DNA from: Streptomyces triculaminicus
Lineage (GTDB): Bacteria; Actinomycetota; Actinomycetes; Streptomycetales; Streptomycetaceae
Direction: 5' to 3'
Assembly: GCF_017349075.1 (NCBI RefSeq)
Contig: NZ_JAFMOF010000006.1
Location: 62,001 to 126,000, forward strand
DNA length: 64,000 nucleotides
Below are positions 9,807 to 19,748 of the stretch, in pieces; within the stretch, counting starts at the first letter, position 1; every line of letters starts with the position of its first letter. The position numbers and the translations under genes are program-made. Under the pieces are notes generated by a model. It did not search any database, was not told where the DNA came from, and was given only the letters and a program-made list of their open reading frames with translations.

Positions 9807-10172
9807 ATGAGACGACTCCGCACCGCAGGTCTGGCTCTTCTCGGCGCGACGCTCATCGCCTCCGTCACGGCGAGCCCGGCCCAGGCATCGCCGGGCGAGA
9901 CTCGCACGGTGTGCGCCGACTCGATGACCCCGGACGGCTGGGTCGACGTGAACTGGGGCACCAGCGCCTCGTGCCGCGTGATGGGCGGCTCGAACATCAA
10001 GATGATCAAGCAACTGGACGGCCTCCCCGTCGGCACCCAGGTCAACGCCTGCGCCAGCGCGCTCCCGCCGAAGGGCTGGACCAAGGTCCAGACCTACTAC
10101 AGTGGCGGCTGCGTGGTCTTCGTCAACTCCTCCTTCACGCCGAACGCTTGGCTGCTGCAGAAGACCTCCTGA
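9807..10172 (+). CDS. Small secreted cysteine-containing protein
   Basis: A 121-residue protein with a clear Sec signal peptide (MRRLRTAGLALLGATLIASV with TASPAQASPG, cleavage after about residue 27). The mature part of ~94 residues contains four cysteines (VCADS, SCRVMG, NACASAL, GGCVVF) that could form two disulfides, and several tryptophans and glycines. An upstream purine-rich stretch before ATG 9807 fits a ribosome site. The family is not recognised; it may act in the cell wall or outside the cell. Confidence 0.75.
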   Translation: MRRLRTAGLALLGATLIASVTASPAQASPGETRTVCADSMTPDGWVDVNWGTSASCRVMGGSNIKMIKQLDGLPVGTQVNACASALPPKGWTKVQTYYSGGCVVFVNSSFTPNAWLLQKTS

Positions 10173-10190
10173 CCGGAGGGCGGCGAGGGT

Positions 10191-10340
10191 GTGGCACTCA
10201 GCCAAGCGGCCGTCACCGACGAGCTCACCCGGTCCGGGAGCGGGCGTGCGCCCTGGTCGTACGGGACGGAGCGGAAACGGGGAGCGCAGCACTTCGTCTG
10301 GCCGCGCATCGGCGGGCACGACATCTTCACCAGCCCGTGA
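10191..10340 (+). CDS. Possible 49-residue protein
   Basis: GTG 10191 opens a short frame with good third-position GC and a purine-rich stretch (GGCGAGGG) just upstream. It encodes VALSQAAVTDELTRSG and ends WPRIGGHDIFTSP. No family is recognised. It may be a real small gene or the tail of a lost one. Confidence 0.25.
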   Translation: MALSQAAVTDELTRSGSGRAPWSYGTERKRGAQHFVWPRIGGHDIFTSP

Positions 10341-10462
10341 CGCGCCCACGAACGGCGGCTGCCGGCCCCCCTCCGGCCGTCGCTCCGGGGAGATTTCTGA
10401 CGCTGCTGGGCGGCGGTACCGGCGACTATGCTGATCATCCGCTCGGACAGCGAGGAGGCAGC

Positions 10463-11302
10463 ATGATCGACGTCGACGGATATCTGACCGTGTTAGGGGT
10501 GACCCGGCCGGCGGCCCCGACCGCAGAGGCGCTGCGGGCACTGCACCGGGCGCAGGTGGAACGGGTCGCCTACGAGAACCTCGACATCCATCTGGGGAGC
10601 GCGACCAGCATCGACGCCGCGGAATCCGTGGCCCGGATCATGCGCGGGCGCGGCGGCTACTGCTTCCACCTCAACGGGGCCTTCAGTGCGCTGCTGACGG
10701 CCCTGGGCTATGACGTCACCCTGCACCGGGCCGGCGTGCAGTCAACCCCCGAGGACCCAGCGGGCGCGACCGGCAACCATCTCGCGCTCACCGTACGGCT
10801 CGACGGCGAGCGGTGGCTGGTCGACACCGGGCTCGCCGACGCGATGCACGAGCCGCTGCCGCTGCGCGAAGGCAGCTACACTCAGGGGCCGTTCACCTGC
10901 GCGCTGACCTCGTCGGTGGCGGAGCCCGGCGGCTGGCGGCTCACCCATGACCCCCGCGGCGCGTTCATGGCGATGGACTTCGCCCCGGACCCCGTGGAGC
11001 TGTCCTCCTTCGCCACGGACCACACCTGGCTGTCCACCTCCCCCGAGTCCCCCTTCGTCCGGGTCTTCACCGCCTTCCTCCGCGACGCCAAGGGCGTGGA
11101 CATGCTGCGGGGCTGTGTGCTGCAACGGATCGACGCCGGGGGCACGGACGAGCGGACCATCGACTCGGCCGACGACTGGTACGACGTACTGACCGGCGTG
11201 TTCCGGCTGGACCTGACCGACATCGACGCCCCCGCGCGGGCGGAGCTGTGGCACCGCGTCCACACCGGGCACCAGGAGTGGGAGGCCGCGGGGCGGCGGT
11301 GA
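10463..11302 (+). CDS. Arylamine N-acetyltransferase
   Basis: Transfers the acetyl group of acetyl-CoA to arylamines, hydrazines or related amines in the cytoplasm. In some actinomycete pathways the family also performs amide synthesis. The 279-residue length is typical. The catalytic triad is visible: Cys67 in RGGYCFHLNG, His106 in GNHLALT and Asp121 in LVDTGLAD. The N-terminal VERVAYENLDIHLG block is also diagnostic. ATG 10463 is preceded by a strong GAGGAGG ribosome site about 6 bases upstream. It appears monocistronic. Confidence 0.92.
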   Translation: MIDVDGYLTVLGVTRPAAPTAEALRALHRAQVERVAYENLDIHLGSATSIDAAESVARIMRGRGGYCFHLNGAFSALLTALGYDVTLHRAGVQSTPEDPAGATGNHLALTVRLDGERWLVDTGLADAMHEPLPLREGSYTQGPFTCALTSSVAEPGGWRLTHDPRGAFMAMDFAPDPVELSSFATDHTWLSTSPESPFVRVFTAFLRDAKGVDMLRGCVLQRIDAGGTDERTIDSADDWYDVLTGVFRLDLTDIDAPARAELWHRVHTGHQEWEAAGRR

Positions 11303-11375
11303 GGGGTGCCCCCTGCCGGAAATCTCCCCGCCCCTCACCAGCGGACCGACGGTCCGATGGCCGGAAGGACACTCC

Positions 11376-11588
11376 CTAGGGCCTCAGCAGGCCGTCGAAC
11401 CGCTCCCAGCCGGACCATGGGCCGCCGATCCTGGTCTGCCGGCGGTGGTACGGGGAACCGCCGCTGTTGACGCCGAAGAGCTCGATGCCGACCGTCGCCG
11501 TTCGTCTCGACGGCGACAGGGCCACGGCCGCGGCCGACGGCACAAGAGCGCCGACGAGCCGGCCGATGGGTCTGTGCCGCGTTCTCAT
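11376..11588 (-). pseudogene. Truncated secreted beta-propeller-type protein
   Basis: Seventy residues: a short signal-like N-terminus (MRTRHRPIGRLVGALVPSAA) followed by VGIELFGVNSGGSPYHRRQT and GPWSGWERFDGLL. The second part has the E-L-F-G-V-N and W-S-G-W pattern of one blade of tectonin/PLL-type beta-propeller lectins common in secreted actinomycete proteins. Only the first blade is present before a TAG stop, so it is probably a truncated gene. Confidence 0.5.
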
Positions 11589-11767
11589 CGACTTCCCTCT
11601 CCTGCCCGCCGAGGCGAGCCATGTCGGTGTGAGTCGGTGCGAAACGCTGCGCACGCTACAACCGCCCCGCCGCACCGCACAGCTTTCCGGCGCGCCGTCC
11701 CGGGTCGCTTTCCGGTCGACCGAGGCGGGCCTTTTCGAGCACTGGGGCTGGGATCAGGCAGCTTGCG

Positions 11768-12090
11768 TCACGCGGCTGGGCGGGCGGGTCCGGCGGCGCG
11801 GATGAGGGGATCGATCAGACCGGGGAAGCGATGCTCCAGGTCTGCGTGCCGGAGCGAGATCAGCCGGTGCTTTCCCGCTTGCCGGGTCGTGGTCACGCCC
11901 GAATCGCGCAGGACCCGGAAGTGGTGGGACAGGCCCGCTTTGGTGATGCCGTAGTCGAAGCCCCCGCAGGGGTGCTCTCCTGCCCGACCGCAATGACCAT
12001 CACGATCGACAGACGTACCGGGTCGGCGAGCGCGTGCAGCACGGAGACCAGGTCGAGCTCGTCGGCTCCGGGGTGGTGAAGGCGGCTCAT
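11768..12090 (-). pseudogene. ArsR-family transcriptional regulator with a frame break
   Basis: The N-terminal part from ATG 12090 reads DELDLVSVLHALADPVRLSI and VMVIAVGQE. The rest lies in another frame: YGITKAGLSHHFRVLRDSGV, TTTRQAGKHRLISLRHADL, ending AGPARPAA. Together they form a standard ~107-residue winged helix ArsR regulator with the recognition helix KAGLSHHFRVLR. The slip lies near 11960-11985, in a GC-rich run. No metal-binding CxC motif is seen, so it would be a non-metal ArsR type. It may be one sequencing indel away from intact. Confidence 0.7.
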
Positions 12091-12139
12091 GCGGACATGC
12101 CACGGTCACTCAGGCAGTTGGCCAACTATCGAAATGAGT

Positions 12140-12530
12140 TGCCGTGGCCACCGTCCTGGACCGCAACTCGCGAGGTGCACAGTGGCGGAGGCCTTGACGG
12201 TCTGAGAGTCCAAAACCCACGCGGACGGCTCGGCGTTTCGGCCTCCGGACTCGCGGACCAGGCACCGCAGCAGGCCGGCGAGCTGCTCAAAGACACCGTT
12301 TTCCCGCCAGGAGTCGAAGTAGCCGTAGGTGGTCCGCCAGTGGGAAGTCGTACGGCAGGTAACGCCAGGGAATGCCGGTGGGGTCCACGTAGAGCACGGC
12401 ATTCATCAGGGTGCCGCAGGTCATGCTCGGGCGGACGGCCGATGTCCAGGCCGCGACCACGACGCTCTTCCCGCCAGGCGGTCAGCACCGGCCCCGATCA
12501 GCTCTCATCACGCATGACGGATCGCTGGGA
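12140..12530 (-). mobile_element. IS5-family transposase, N-terminal fragment
   Basis: Minus-strand pieces read YVDPTGIPWRYLP-like sequence in one frame and WRTTYGYFDSWRENGVFEQL with SAWVLDSQTVKAS in another. This is the N-terminal half of an IS5/IS1647-like transposase up to the first catalytic Asp. A one-base slip separates the parts and the C-terminus is gone. Confidence 0.65.
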
Positions 12531-12749
12531 TAGCCACGGTGCGGAGTCATGTTTCCGATGTACTGCGCGGCGGCCGGCTTGGCCAGCAGGCAAACGACCG
12601 CCACTCGGGACACCTTGGGATCAGACAGGAGATGCCAGGAAACAGCCCTCTACCGCCGCACCACAGGCTGAACGGCTCACCAGCCCTCCAGCACCTGGGC
12701 ACTGCGGCTGAGAAACCACCCCGCATCATCCCTAGACAAGTACAAACGC

Positions 12750-13526
12750 TCAGTCAGAACACAACTGCAGAAGATCCCTGCTTTCCTGGATCATCCTCTT
12801 GTACTTGCGGTCATGTTCGTCGTGTTCCAGCGCGAACCGCAGGAGTGCACGGGACCAGTCGTCGAAGAGTGAGAAGACGCGGTCCACCATCCTTCGTGAT
12901 TCCTCGCGCTGGGTATCGTCGAGAGCCGGCAGGCTCGTCTTCTCCACCTCTGGCGACTTGATGGAGTGTGAGGCTTCTGCCAAGTAGTGTTTCGTGCCGA
13001 AGAATTCACATTCGCTACCATCTTGCAGGGTAATTCCTCGACAATGGGTGAATATCGTGACGGAGACGGCCTCGATGGCCTCGACCATGGCGAAAACCGC
13101 GTACGTGGGTGCGCCGACGGCGAGCGCGGCAAGCTCCATGCATAGCCGCCGGGAGTGCTGGAAATCTTTGCCCCACAGGATGCGCGCAGAATCCGACAGG
13201 GGCATAATGTGGTCGGCTTGCAGCTTTTCCAGGTCAGTCAGCATCCACTGCCAGTGGAAGTCTTCCTCGTAGGTGTGAGCGTTCAGGAGCTCCTGAAGCG
13301 GGTCGAGCTCGGCCTCACCCTCTGACTTGCGGAAGACGTATTTGTTCAGATCCGAGTAGCCCATGATGAACGGGATCACAGTGGGGCCCCAGGACAGACG
13401 TTTATCTCCCGAGAGAGATTCATCATCCAATAACTGGGCGAAAAATTCGTGATTCTCGTATATCTTCCGGCGTTCTTCGATGTAGTCGATGACGTGCTGC
13501 ACGGAAAGCTCCATTCGGGAAATCAT
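12750..13526 (-). CDS. Unrecognised helical protein with a heme-oxygenase-like/diiron pattern
   Basis: An intact 258-residue protein, all-helical by appearance, starting at ATG 13526. Helices carry histidine/carboxylate clusters: NHEFFAQLL near residue 26, HTYEEDFHWQWML around residues 95-107, HSRR near 125, and FFGTKHYLAEASHS around 175-190. That spacing recalls the heme-oxygenase-like fold (TenA/PqqC-like or diiron oxidases), in which such clusters bind iron or substrate. This is inference from pattern only. Codon use is clearly less GC-rich than the surroundings, suggesting recent transfer. It is flanked by IS5-type remnants on both sides. Confidence 0.6.
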   Translation of the reverse strand: MISRMELSVQHVIDYIEERRKIYENHEFFAQLLDDESLSGDKRLSWGPTVIPFIMGYSDLNKYVFRKSEGEAELDPLQELLNAHTYEEDFHWQWMLTDLEKLQADHIMPLSDSARILWGKDFQHSRRLCMELAALAVGAPTYAVFAMVEAIEAVSVTIFTHCRGITLQDGSECEFFGTKHYLAEASHSIKSPEVEKTSLPALDDTQREESRRMVDRVFSLFDDWSRALLRFALEHDEHDRKYKRMIQESRDLLQLCSD

Positions 13527-13699
13527 GACGCCCTTACGGCAAACACGAAGATAACACTCGATAGTTGAAGTGTCACCGTTCAGCGTCTCGTCGGATCTCG
13601 GATGCAGGGATGGGTCAGGTCATGAGGGATGCGTATATCTCCCACACGAGGATCTCGGCGTGCGCGGCAGGACCCGCTGTCCGCCGGTTGAGGTGAAGC

Positions 13700-14099
13700 G
13701 ACCGCGCCGCCCGCTACCAACGACGATGCCGATACCTTCCGGTCCCGAGTGGGCACCAACCTCCCGTCCACGATGAGGACCTGATGCCGCCCAGGCTTGC
13801 GTCTGCCCGGGACCAGGGCCGGCAGGGGGCCGTGCCGGCTGACGACCCGGCCGACGGCCATCCGGGGAGACCCCGAACTACGACGCCAGCTGCCGCATCG
13901 TGAGGTTCGTGCGGCAGTACGCGGCCACCAGCAGCACCCGGTCCTCCAGCGACAGCGCCCACCGGCGACCCGGTCGGTCGGAAGCCAGGGCCCGACCGCC
14001 CTCACGGATGACAGCCCGCACCAGACGCTGGAACTGACACGGGGGAAGCCCGGTGAACACCTTGATGAGCTCATGGCGCCGAGCAGTGATGACCTGCAC
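13700..14099 (-). mobile_element. IS5-family (DDE_Tnp_4-type) transposase, N-terminal fragment
   Basis: The minus strand from ATG 14099 reads RHELIKVFTGLPPCQFQRLV and LSLEDRVLLVAAYCRTNLTM, the helix-turn-helix part of a DDE_Tnp_4 transposase. It then shifts frame to KPGRHQVLIVDGRLVPTRDR with KVSASS, the first catalytic Asp block. At least one frame break is present and the second half is lost. Confidence 0.6.
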
Positions 14100-14360
14100 G
14101 ATCAGCCCAACGCAACACCCCGCTACGGGTTACGAGGCAGGCTTTAAAAGTCCAATGACAATGTTGCTTCGGCCGCCCGAGACTCCCGTCTCCGCCTCGC
14201 GTCGAAGTCGGTGCCTCAGCCGAGGCACTGGCTCGTCCATACCCAGCCGTGCCCAACTGGCGACACCGGTCTTCTCGATGCCGTCCCCCATGAGGGCACA
14301 GGCGAGAAAACCGCAACCGTCTACCTACTGTAGGGGCGAGGCGGGCGCGGAATCGGGCCT

Positions 14361-14390
14361 GCCGGCCCGGAGACCGGGCTCCGGGCCGGC
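14361..14390 (-). terminator. Perfect GC-rich hairpin after the 14.4-18.3 kb gene set
   Basis: Perfect 12-base arms (14361-14372 and 14379-14390) with a 6-base loop, 24 bases beyond the stop codon of the last minus-strand gene at 14414. It reads as the transcription terminator of that operon. Confidence 0.8.
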
Positions 14391-14413
14391 AACGCGCCTG
14401 GGTCACACCGGGG

Positions 14414-14718
14414 TCACGCCGGAAAGACGTGCTGCCCCCAGGTGATGGTCACCTTCGCCGCGCCGGTGTTGCTCACGTCGGCGGAGAGCAGCGTGGCCCT
14501 TCCGGCGTCGAAATAACTGTCGCCGCCCTGGCCACCCGCGCCTCCACCGCCGCCCGGCCTCCTGCGCCCTGGAGGTGCAGGGACAGGACGGTCACGTGGT
14601 CGGAGACGGTGAAGATGCCGTTGTCGGAGAAGTCCTGGCTGCCCGATGGGTTGAGGATCCTCAGGTGGGCGGCGGCGGTGACGTCGACGCGCCCGCCCAC
14701 GGTGACCTTGCCGGTCAT
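14414..14718 (-). pseudogene. Small uncharacterised protein (third gene of the set), frame break
   Basis: From ATG 14718 the frame reads MTGKVTVGGRVDVTAAAHLR, ILNPSGSQDFSDNGIFTVSD and VTVLSLHLQGAGG. A one-base slip near 14553 joins it to a glycine-rich stretch (GGGGAGGQGGDSYFD) and a C-terminus DVSNTGAAKVTITWGQHVFP. The corrected protein is ~101 residues, probably all-beta. It overlaps the gene before it by 4 bases, so the two were translationally coupled. I do not recognise the family. Confidence 0.45.
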
Positions 14719-15640
14719 GCCCGCTTCCCCCGCAGCGGCGTGCCCCGGGGGGCGAGGAACTGGGCCTTCGTGGTGATGTCGTCGGTGGCCTCCAGGGCAC
14801 CTGTGACGTTCATGTCCTTGCCGACGGTGAGGTCACCCGTCACGGAGGCGTCGCCGCTCACCGTCAGTCCGGTGAGCGTAGGGTCGGCGACCGTGACCGT
14901 CGTCGTCAGGTAGTGCGTCGTCTCTCCGGTGACGTACTGCAGACAGAACGTCGTGTCCCGGGTGACCGTGCCGCTCCACTCGTGGCCGGTGACGGTGTCC
15001 TTCTGATCCTTCGCGGGCGTGGCACCGCCGGAGTACAGGACCGTGTACACCAGGGTGGAGGGCCGTCCCAGGTGAGGCAGACCGGGTCGCCCGACGCCAC
15101 CTCCAGCTTGTCCGCGCGGAAGTCGCTCACCGCGCGTACGGGAATGACCGGTGGCGGGAACTTCGTGATGGTCAGGGGACGGAATCCGGGGCTGTCGGGC
15201 CAGTTTCCGGTATCGAGCGTGGCTGTCTCGCGGACCTCGACGCGGGCGACGCCCGGTTGCTTGCTGACGGTGAGGTTCTTCAGCGTGATGGTGATGCCGG
15301 AGGCGTCGACGGGCGCACCGCCCTCGGGGGCCTTGGCGACGAAGTGGGCGTAGTCGCCGTCCGGTACGACGATGTCGGCGCCCTTCTGGATTTCCTTGAC
15401 GGACCAGCCGTCGGCGCTGGCCTCGCCGTCGCCGGAGGTGGTGTCGACGAGGCTCTGGGCGAGGTCGCCGTGCGGCAGGGAGAAGATGATCTCCCGGCAG
15501 TACACGGTGTCGCCGCGACCGTTGGAGACGACGAGGTGCACGGTCGTCGACGGGGCGTCGGCGGTTCCCGCGTACAGCGGGAAGGGCTCGCTGATGATGT
15601 CGTAGTCCAGCAGGGTGGTGCCGATGTCCGGCGCGTTCAC
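14715..15640 (-). pseudogene. Uncharacterised beta-rich protein (second gene of the set), frame break
   Basis: GTG 15640 starts VNAPDIGTTLLDYDIISEPF. It continues through PSTTVHLVVSNGRGDTVYCR, KKGADIVVPDGDY-like and GITITLKNLTVSKQPG blocks up to VASGDPVCLTWDGPP. After a slip near 15055 the frame resumes VYTVLYSGGATPAKDQK and ends with repeats of the form LTGLTVSGDASVTGDLTVGK. Those repeats resemble the short beta-helix turns of bactofilins or tail-spike stems. The corrected size is ~308 residues. No family is named with confidence. Confidence 0.45.
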
Positions 15641-15690
15641 GAGGGTGGTTCCTTTCGGGGTCACGGGGAGGCGGTGGTGGGCTGCGGTGC

Positions 15691-18300
15691 TCACGCGTCG
15701 GTGAACCCGCTGCTCAGGCGCAGGAAGCCGGTGCGGACGACGGGACCGTCCTCGTCGAGCCGGGCGTCCTGGTCGATCTGGACGATCGGCTGGTGGGTCC
15801 ACTCGGAGGAGGTGTCGAGTTCGGCCCAGTCCCACGTGCCCTGCGGGGAGGTGGGGTGGGGCAGGGCGAGGGCGTCGACGAAGCGGGGCGCGCCGGCTCC
15901 GGTGTCCTTGGCCGGCACCTTGCGGTGGGTGGTCAGGACGGGGCTGAGCCGCAGGGCCACCCTCATGGCCGCCATGGCGGTACGGGTGAAGCGGGTCGGC
16001 AGCTGAAGGTCGGTCACCGGGAGGACGTCCGTGGTGGCGTGCACGGCGGCCTGCGGGTCGAGCAGCAGGGTGAGGTGCGTCCGCGCCGTGTTGTCGGCCG
16101 GGAGGGCGGGCCACTTGTCGTCCGCGCCGATCAGGGCGACGTAGTCGGTGCGGGCGGTCTCGCCCGGCGTCGTGACGGCGTGGAACGTGCGTTCTCGGTG
16201 AAGTAGCCGATGAGGCCGTCGCCCTGCTGCCCGGCGTTGCCGAGGCGGATGGGCCACCGGTAGTCGAGGTGGGCGATCTGCGGGGGCGTGGGCCGTCCGG
16301 CGGGGCGGGTGCGCCACTCGGTGGACGTCTTCCAGTCCAGGGCGTACTGCCAGCCGGCGTCGGAGACGGGCAGGCCGTCGAGCTCGAAGCCGAGGCGGGC
16401 GCGGACGAGGGCGAGCGGGCGGCCGAGGAGGGCGCCGAGGACCTCGTCGCCGTACGGGTTGCCGGGGTCGATGCCGGCGAGCGCGCGGTCGACGGTGGCC
16501 ATCAGGTCGGTGAAGGCGTCACGGCCCTCGGCTGCCAGTTCCCGGGCGAAGGCGTGGAGCTGCGGCCGCATGGTGCGGAGCTCGTCGATCGTGCGGGTCG
16601 CCGAGTCGGGGAGGGGGCCCCATCCGACGACTTCCGACACGGATCCGGTGGGGTCCTCCCGCAGTTCGAGGCGCAGTTCGCCGAGGGGTTCGCCGGTCGG
16701 CGCGTAGCACAGCAGCGAGCGGTCGACGTAGTTGGGGACGATCCACGCGCCCACGGGTGTGGTGTGCGCGGTGAGGTCGACGAGCCGGGTGTCGTCGTGC
16801 TCGTCGACGAAGTCGAAGCGCAGGCGGGCGGGCTGGAGCAGGCGGGGCGGCAGTGTCTCCTTGCGGAGCTCGTAGTGCGCGGGCAGGGTGTGCCCGTCGA
16901 CGAGGGCGGTGACGGCCTCCTGCAGGCGGCGGAGGTCCGCGAGCTCGCCGGCGACCCTGGCGGCGAGGCCGTCGGGGTTCGCCGGGTCGATCTCGGCGCG
17001 GAACTGCTCGCGGGCGTACTGGCGCGGGATGAGCGGCAGGCCGTGCATCCACCACAGCGCGTACAGGCGCTGCTGAAGGGCGGTGACGTCGCGTTGCTTC
17101 TCGTCGTAGGCGCTCTGTGCGCCGTTGAGCCGGGCCAGCCACTCCTCGTGTTCGGGGTCGGCGCCGGTCCAGGTGACGGACTTGGGATCACCGGAAGCGT
17201 TGCCCTTGTCGGTGGTGTCGGCGAGGCGCCACAGGGTGCCGCCGGGCAGACGCCGGTACCAGCTCTTGTGCAGGGCCTGGCCGGTCCTGACGGGCCCGTC
17301 GGGGCCGTCGGGGCCGTCGAGGGTGTCCAGGAGGCCGCTGCCCGCGGCATGCAGGAGTGTGGGGTCGGTGGCGGCGAGGGCGTCGTGGCCGGAGGCGGCC
17401 AGCAGCTGGGCGTGCGCCTCGTCCGCGCTGCTGCCGACGGCGATCTTGTCGCGCACGTCGTTCTTCCCGGGCCGGTCCGACTCCGGGAGCGTGCCGGACG
17501 TCCATCGCACGCCGATGGCGCGGCCACAGTAGGTGGTGCTGCCGGGGGTCCAGCCGGGCGGCAGGTCGTCGACGGTCCAGCCGAGGCCGGCCAGGACGGT
17601 GTCGACGGTCGCGCCCGCCGCGCCGAGGCGGCGGCGCAGTTCTTCCTGTGCGGGGTCGGAGTACCAGCCGACGATCTGGTAGTCGAGGTCGGCCTGTCCC
17701 TGGACGCCGGTGAGCGGGTCGTGCAGGGAGAAGACGTTCGGGTGGTACGGCTGGTAGGCGTGGAAGGTCATGATGCCCGGGCCGACCGCGGTGAGGAACA
17801 GTTCCTTGCGGGCCTCGGAGGTGCCGGCCGGCTCGCTCCACGCGGCTCCGCCGGGGCCGATGCCGTGGGCCCGGCCGATCTTCGTGGTGGTGATCGTGGA
17901 GCGGTAGGGCGTCGCCGCCGGGTCCTGCACGTCCGGCCTGACGGGGTGGATGAAGCGCGAGGTGCCGTTCTTCGGGTCGAGGCAGTCGCTCTCGACCACC
18001 CAGCCGGTGGTCAGCTCCGGGCTGCCCTGCACGTGCCGGACGACGAGCCAGCGGTTGGGCACGAGCGGGAACTCCGTGCGCCCGCCGGGCTCGCGTGCGG
18101 TGCCCCGGCGCAGGGCATCGGGCAGCTCCCAGCGCACGTACACGCCGTCGTGCTGCTTGTAGCCGTCGTCGCTCTCGCCGGTCTCGGTGGCCCTCCACTT
18201 CTCCTCCATGGTGAAGGGACCCGGCTCCGGCGTGTGGTTGTGGCGCAGGAAGTTGAAGTTCGGCTGCCAGCGGCGGAAGCCCTGTCCGCCTTGTCACCCG
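15691..18300 (-). pseudogene. Large uncharacterised protein (first gene of the set), 5'-truncated and frame-broken
   Basis: About 870 residues read on the minus strand. The 5' end is missing: sequence opens with GFRRWQPNFNFLRHNHTPEP at about 18290, and stop codons lie immediately upstream. Features include VPNRWLVVRHVQ, a TAVGPGIMTFHAYQP block, DYQIVGWYSDPAQEELRRRL, a helical hairpin (GAQSAYDEKQRDVTALQQRL) and AWIVPNYVDRSLLCYAPTGE. One slip near 16195 joins LIGYFTEN to TDYVALIGADDKWPALP and ends LRLSSGFTDA. The downstream genes follow in the same direction. Function unknown; a large modular structural protein is one possibility. Confidence 0.5.
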
Positions 18301-18325
18301 CGCGCTCAACGCAGGACCAGCTCAT

Positions 18326-19271
18326 CCCAGATCGGGGCCGGGCCTTACGGGTTGTCGGTGGCGGCGCACCTGCGGGCCGCTGGGGCCCGGGTGCGGGTCT
18401 TCGGGGAGGTCATGGGCAGCTGGCGGCATGCGATGGCCACCGGCATGTTCCTGAAGTCCGCTTCCGCCGCCACCGACCTGTCGGCCCCGGTGCCCGGCGG
18501 GCGGGCGGCCGGCCGACTTCCGCAGGGATCAGGGCGATGCGGAACTGACGGAGCTGACCCCGATCCCCTGCGAGGTGTTCGCCGCGTATGGGATGTGTCG
18601 TCGGGGGCGGCCAGTCGGCGCTGGAGAGTGCGGCCCTGCTGCACGAGGCCGGTGCCCAGCCGCGGGTTCTCGTGCGGGCTGCACGCGTGCGGTGGGGAGC
18701 GGCCCCGGTGCTCGAGCGGTCGCTTGCCGAGCGCCTGGCCCGGCCGGCGTCCCCGCTGGGCACGGGATGGCCGCTGGCGGGTCTGTGCAGGGCCCCGGGC
18801 GCGGTGCGGCGGCTGCCCGCCCCGGCACGGTTGTGGGTCTTCCGCCGGGCGCTGGGACCGTCGGGCGGGTGGTGGCTGCGCGAACGCGACGAGGGCATCG
18901 TCCCCGTCCACACCCGCCGGTACATCGAAAACGCTCAACTCCACGGCGAGGAGGTCCAGTTGCGTCTCGGCGGGCAGGGGGACGGGCCGGCGAAGATGAC
19001 GGCCGACCATGTGCTGGCCGCCACCGGCTACCGCATCGACCTGGACGCCCTGCCCTTCCTCGACCCGCGCCTTCGACAGGCGGTGGCCCGCATCCCCGGC
19101 TCCCATGCCCCACGTCTGTCCGGGGCGTTCGAACCCTCGGTCGACGGGCTGTACTTCACCGGCTCCCTGGCGGCCCCCACCTTCGGACCGCTGCTGCGCT
19201 TCGTGGCCGGCACCTCCTTCGCCGCCCGGCACATCACCGTCCGCCTGGCCCGCCCCGTAGCGCACCGCTGA
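18326..19271 (+). pseudogene. FAD-dependent oxidoreductase with internal deletion
   Basis: The sequence opens inside the N-terminal dinucleotide motif (IGAGPYGLSVAAHLRAAG) and reaches MGSWRHAMATGMFLKSASAA. After one frame change it reads ELTELTPIPCEVFAAYGM, then jumps at about 18597 to VVGGGQSALESAALLHEAGA, the second nucleotide-binding motif. The rest (LAATGYRIDLDALPFLDPRL, PSVDGLYFTGSLAAPTFGP) is normal to the stop at 19271. About 100 central residues and the first few residues are missing. The intact family is flavin monooxygenase-like NAD(P)-dependent oxidoreductases. Confidence 0.75.
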
Positions 19272-19748
19272 CCACAGCCCGCTCCGGCGCGGGATCGGAT
19301 GCCGACATCGGTTGCGCCATGCTGGGGCCGGGAGGCGGGAAAGCAGTACGGGAGTTCCCATTGGCGCGCGAGGGGGCAGGCGCCAGTGGCCCTTCACTCG
19401 TGTGCGGGGCGGTCCGGGCGCCCGCAACCGGCATGCGGGTGCGCGGGGAGCAGGGCCCCGCGCCCAACACCCCCGAGTACAGGGTGGCCGGCGATGCCGC
19501 ACGATGACAGCGGCAGCGCGGTCGCGCACCGGGGTCCTGCGTGACCGCCCGTCGGTCACACACCCGCGTGTCCCCTAAACGATCCCCCGGTCGGGGCACG
19601 CGGGCCCCGATCCATCCAGCCCGGAGTCCCAGGGCGTGCCCGGCGGGGCGCTCCGGACAGCCCCGGGCTCTGCCGGTCGACCGGCGTGTTGGTAGCGTCA
19701 CGCTCTTCGCCGGTGCCGGCCGTGCGGAGTCCCTTGGCAGGCCCTGAC

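Noticed and set aside
9245..11302. A 685-codon plus-strand frame covering several genes
   Set aside because: Only the part from 10463 is a protein (N-acetyltransferase). The earlier part overlaps the real secreted-protein gene in another frame and has no coding-like composition.
16269..18548. A 759-codon plus-strand frame
   Set aside because: Antisense of the large minus-strand gene; Gly/Val/Ala-rich, with no recognisable motif. A typical high-GC mirror frame.
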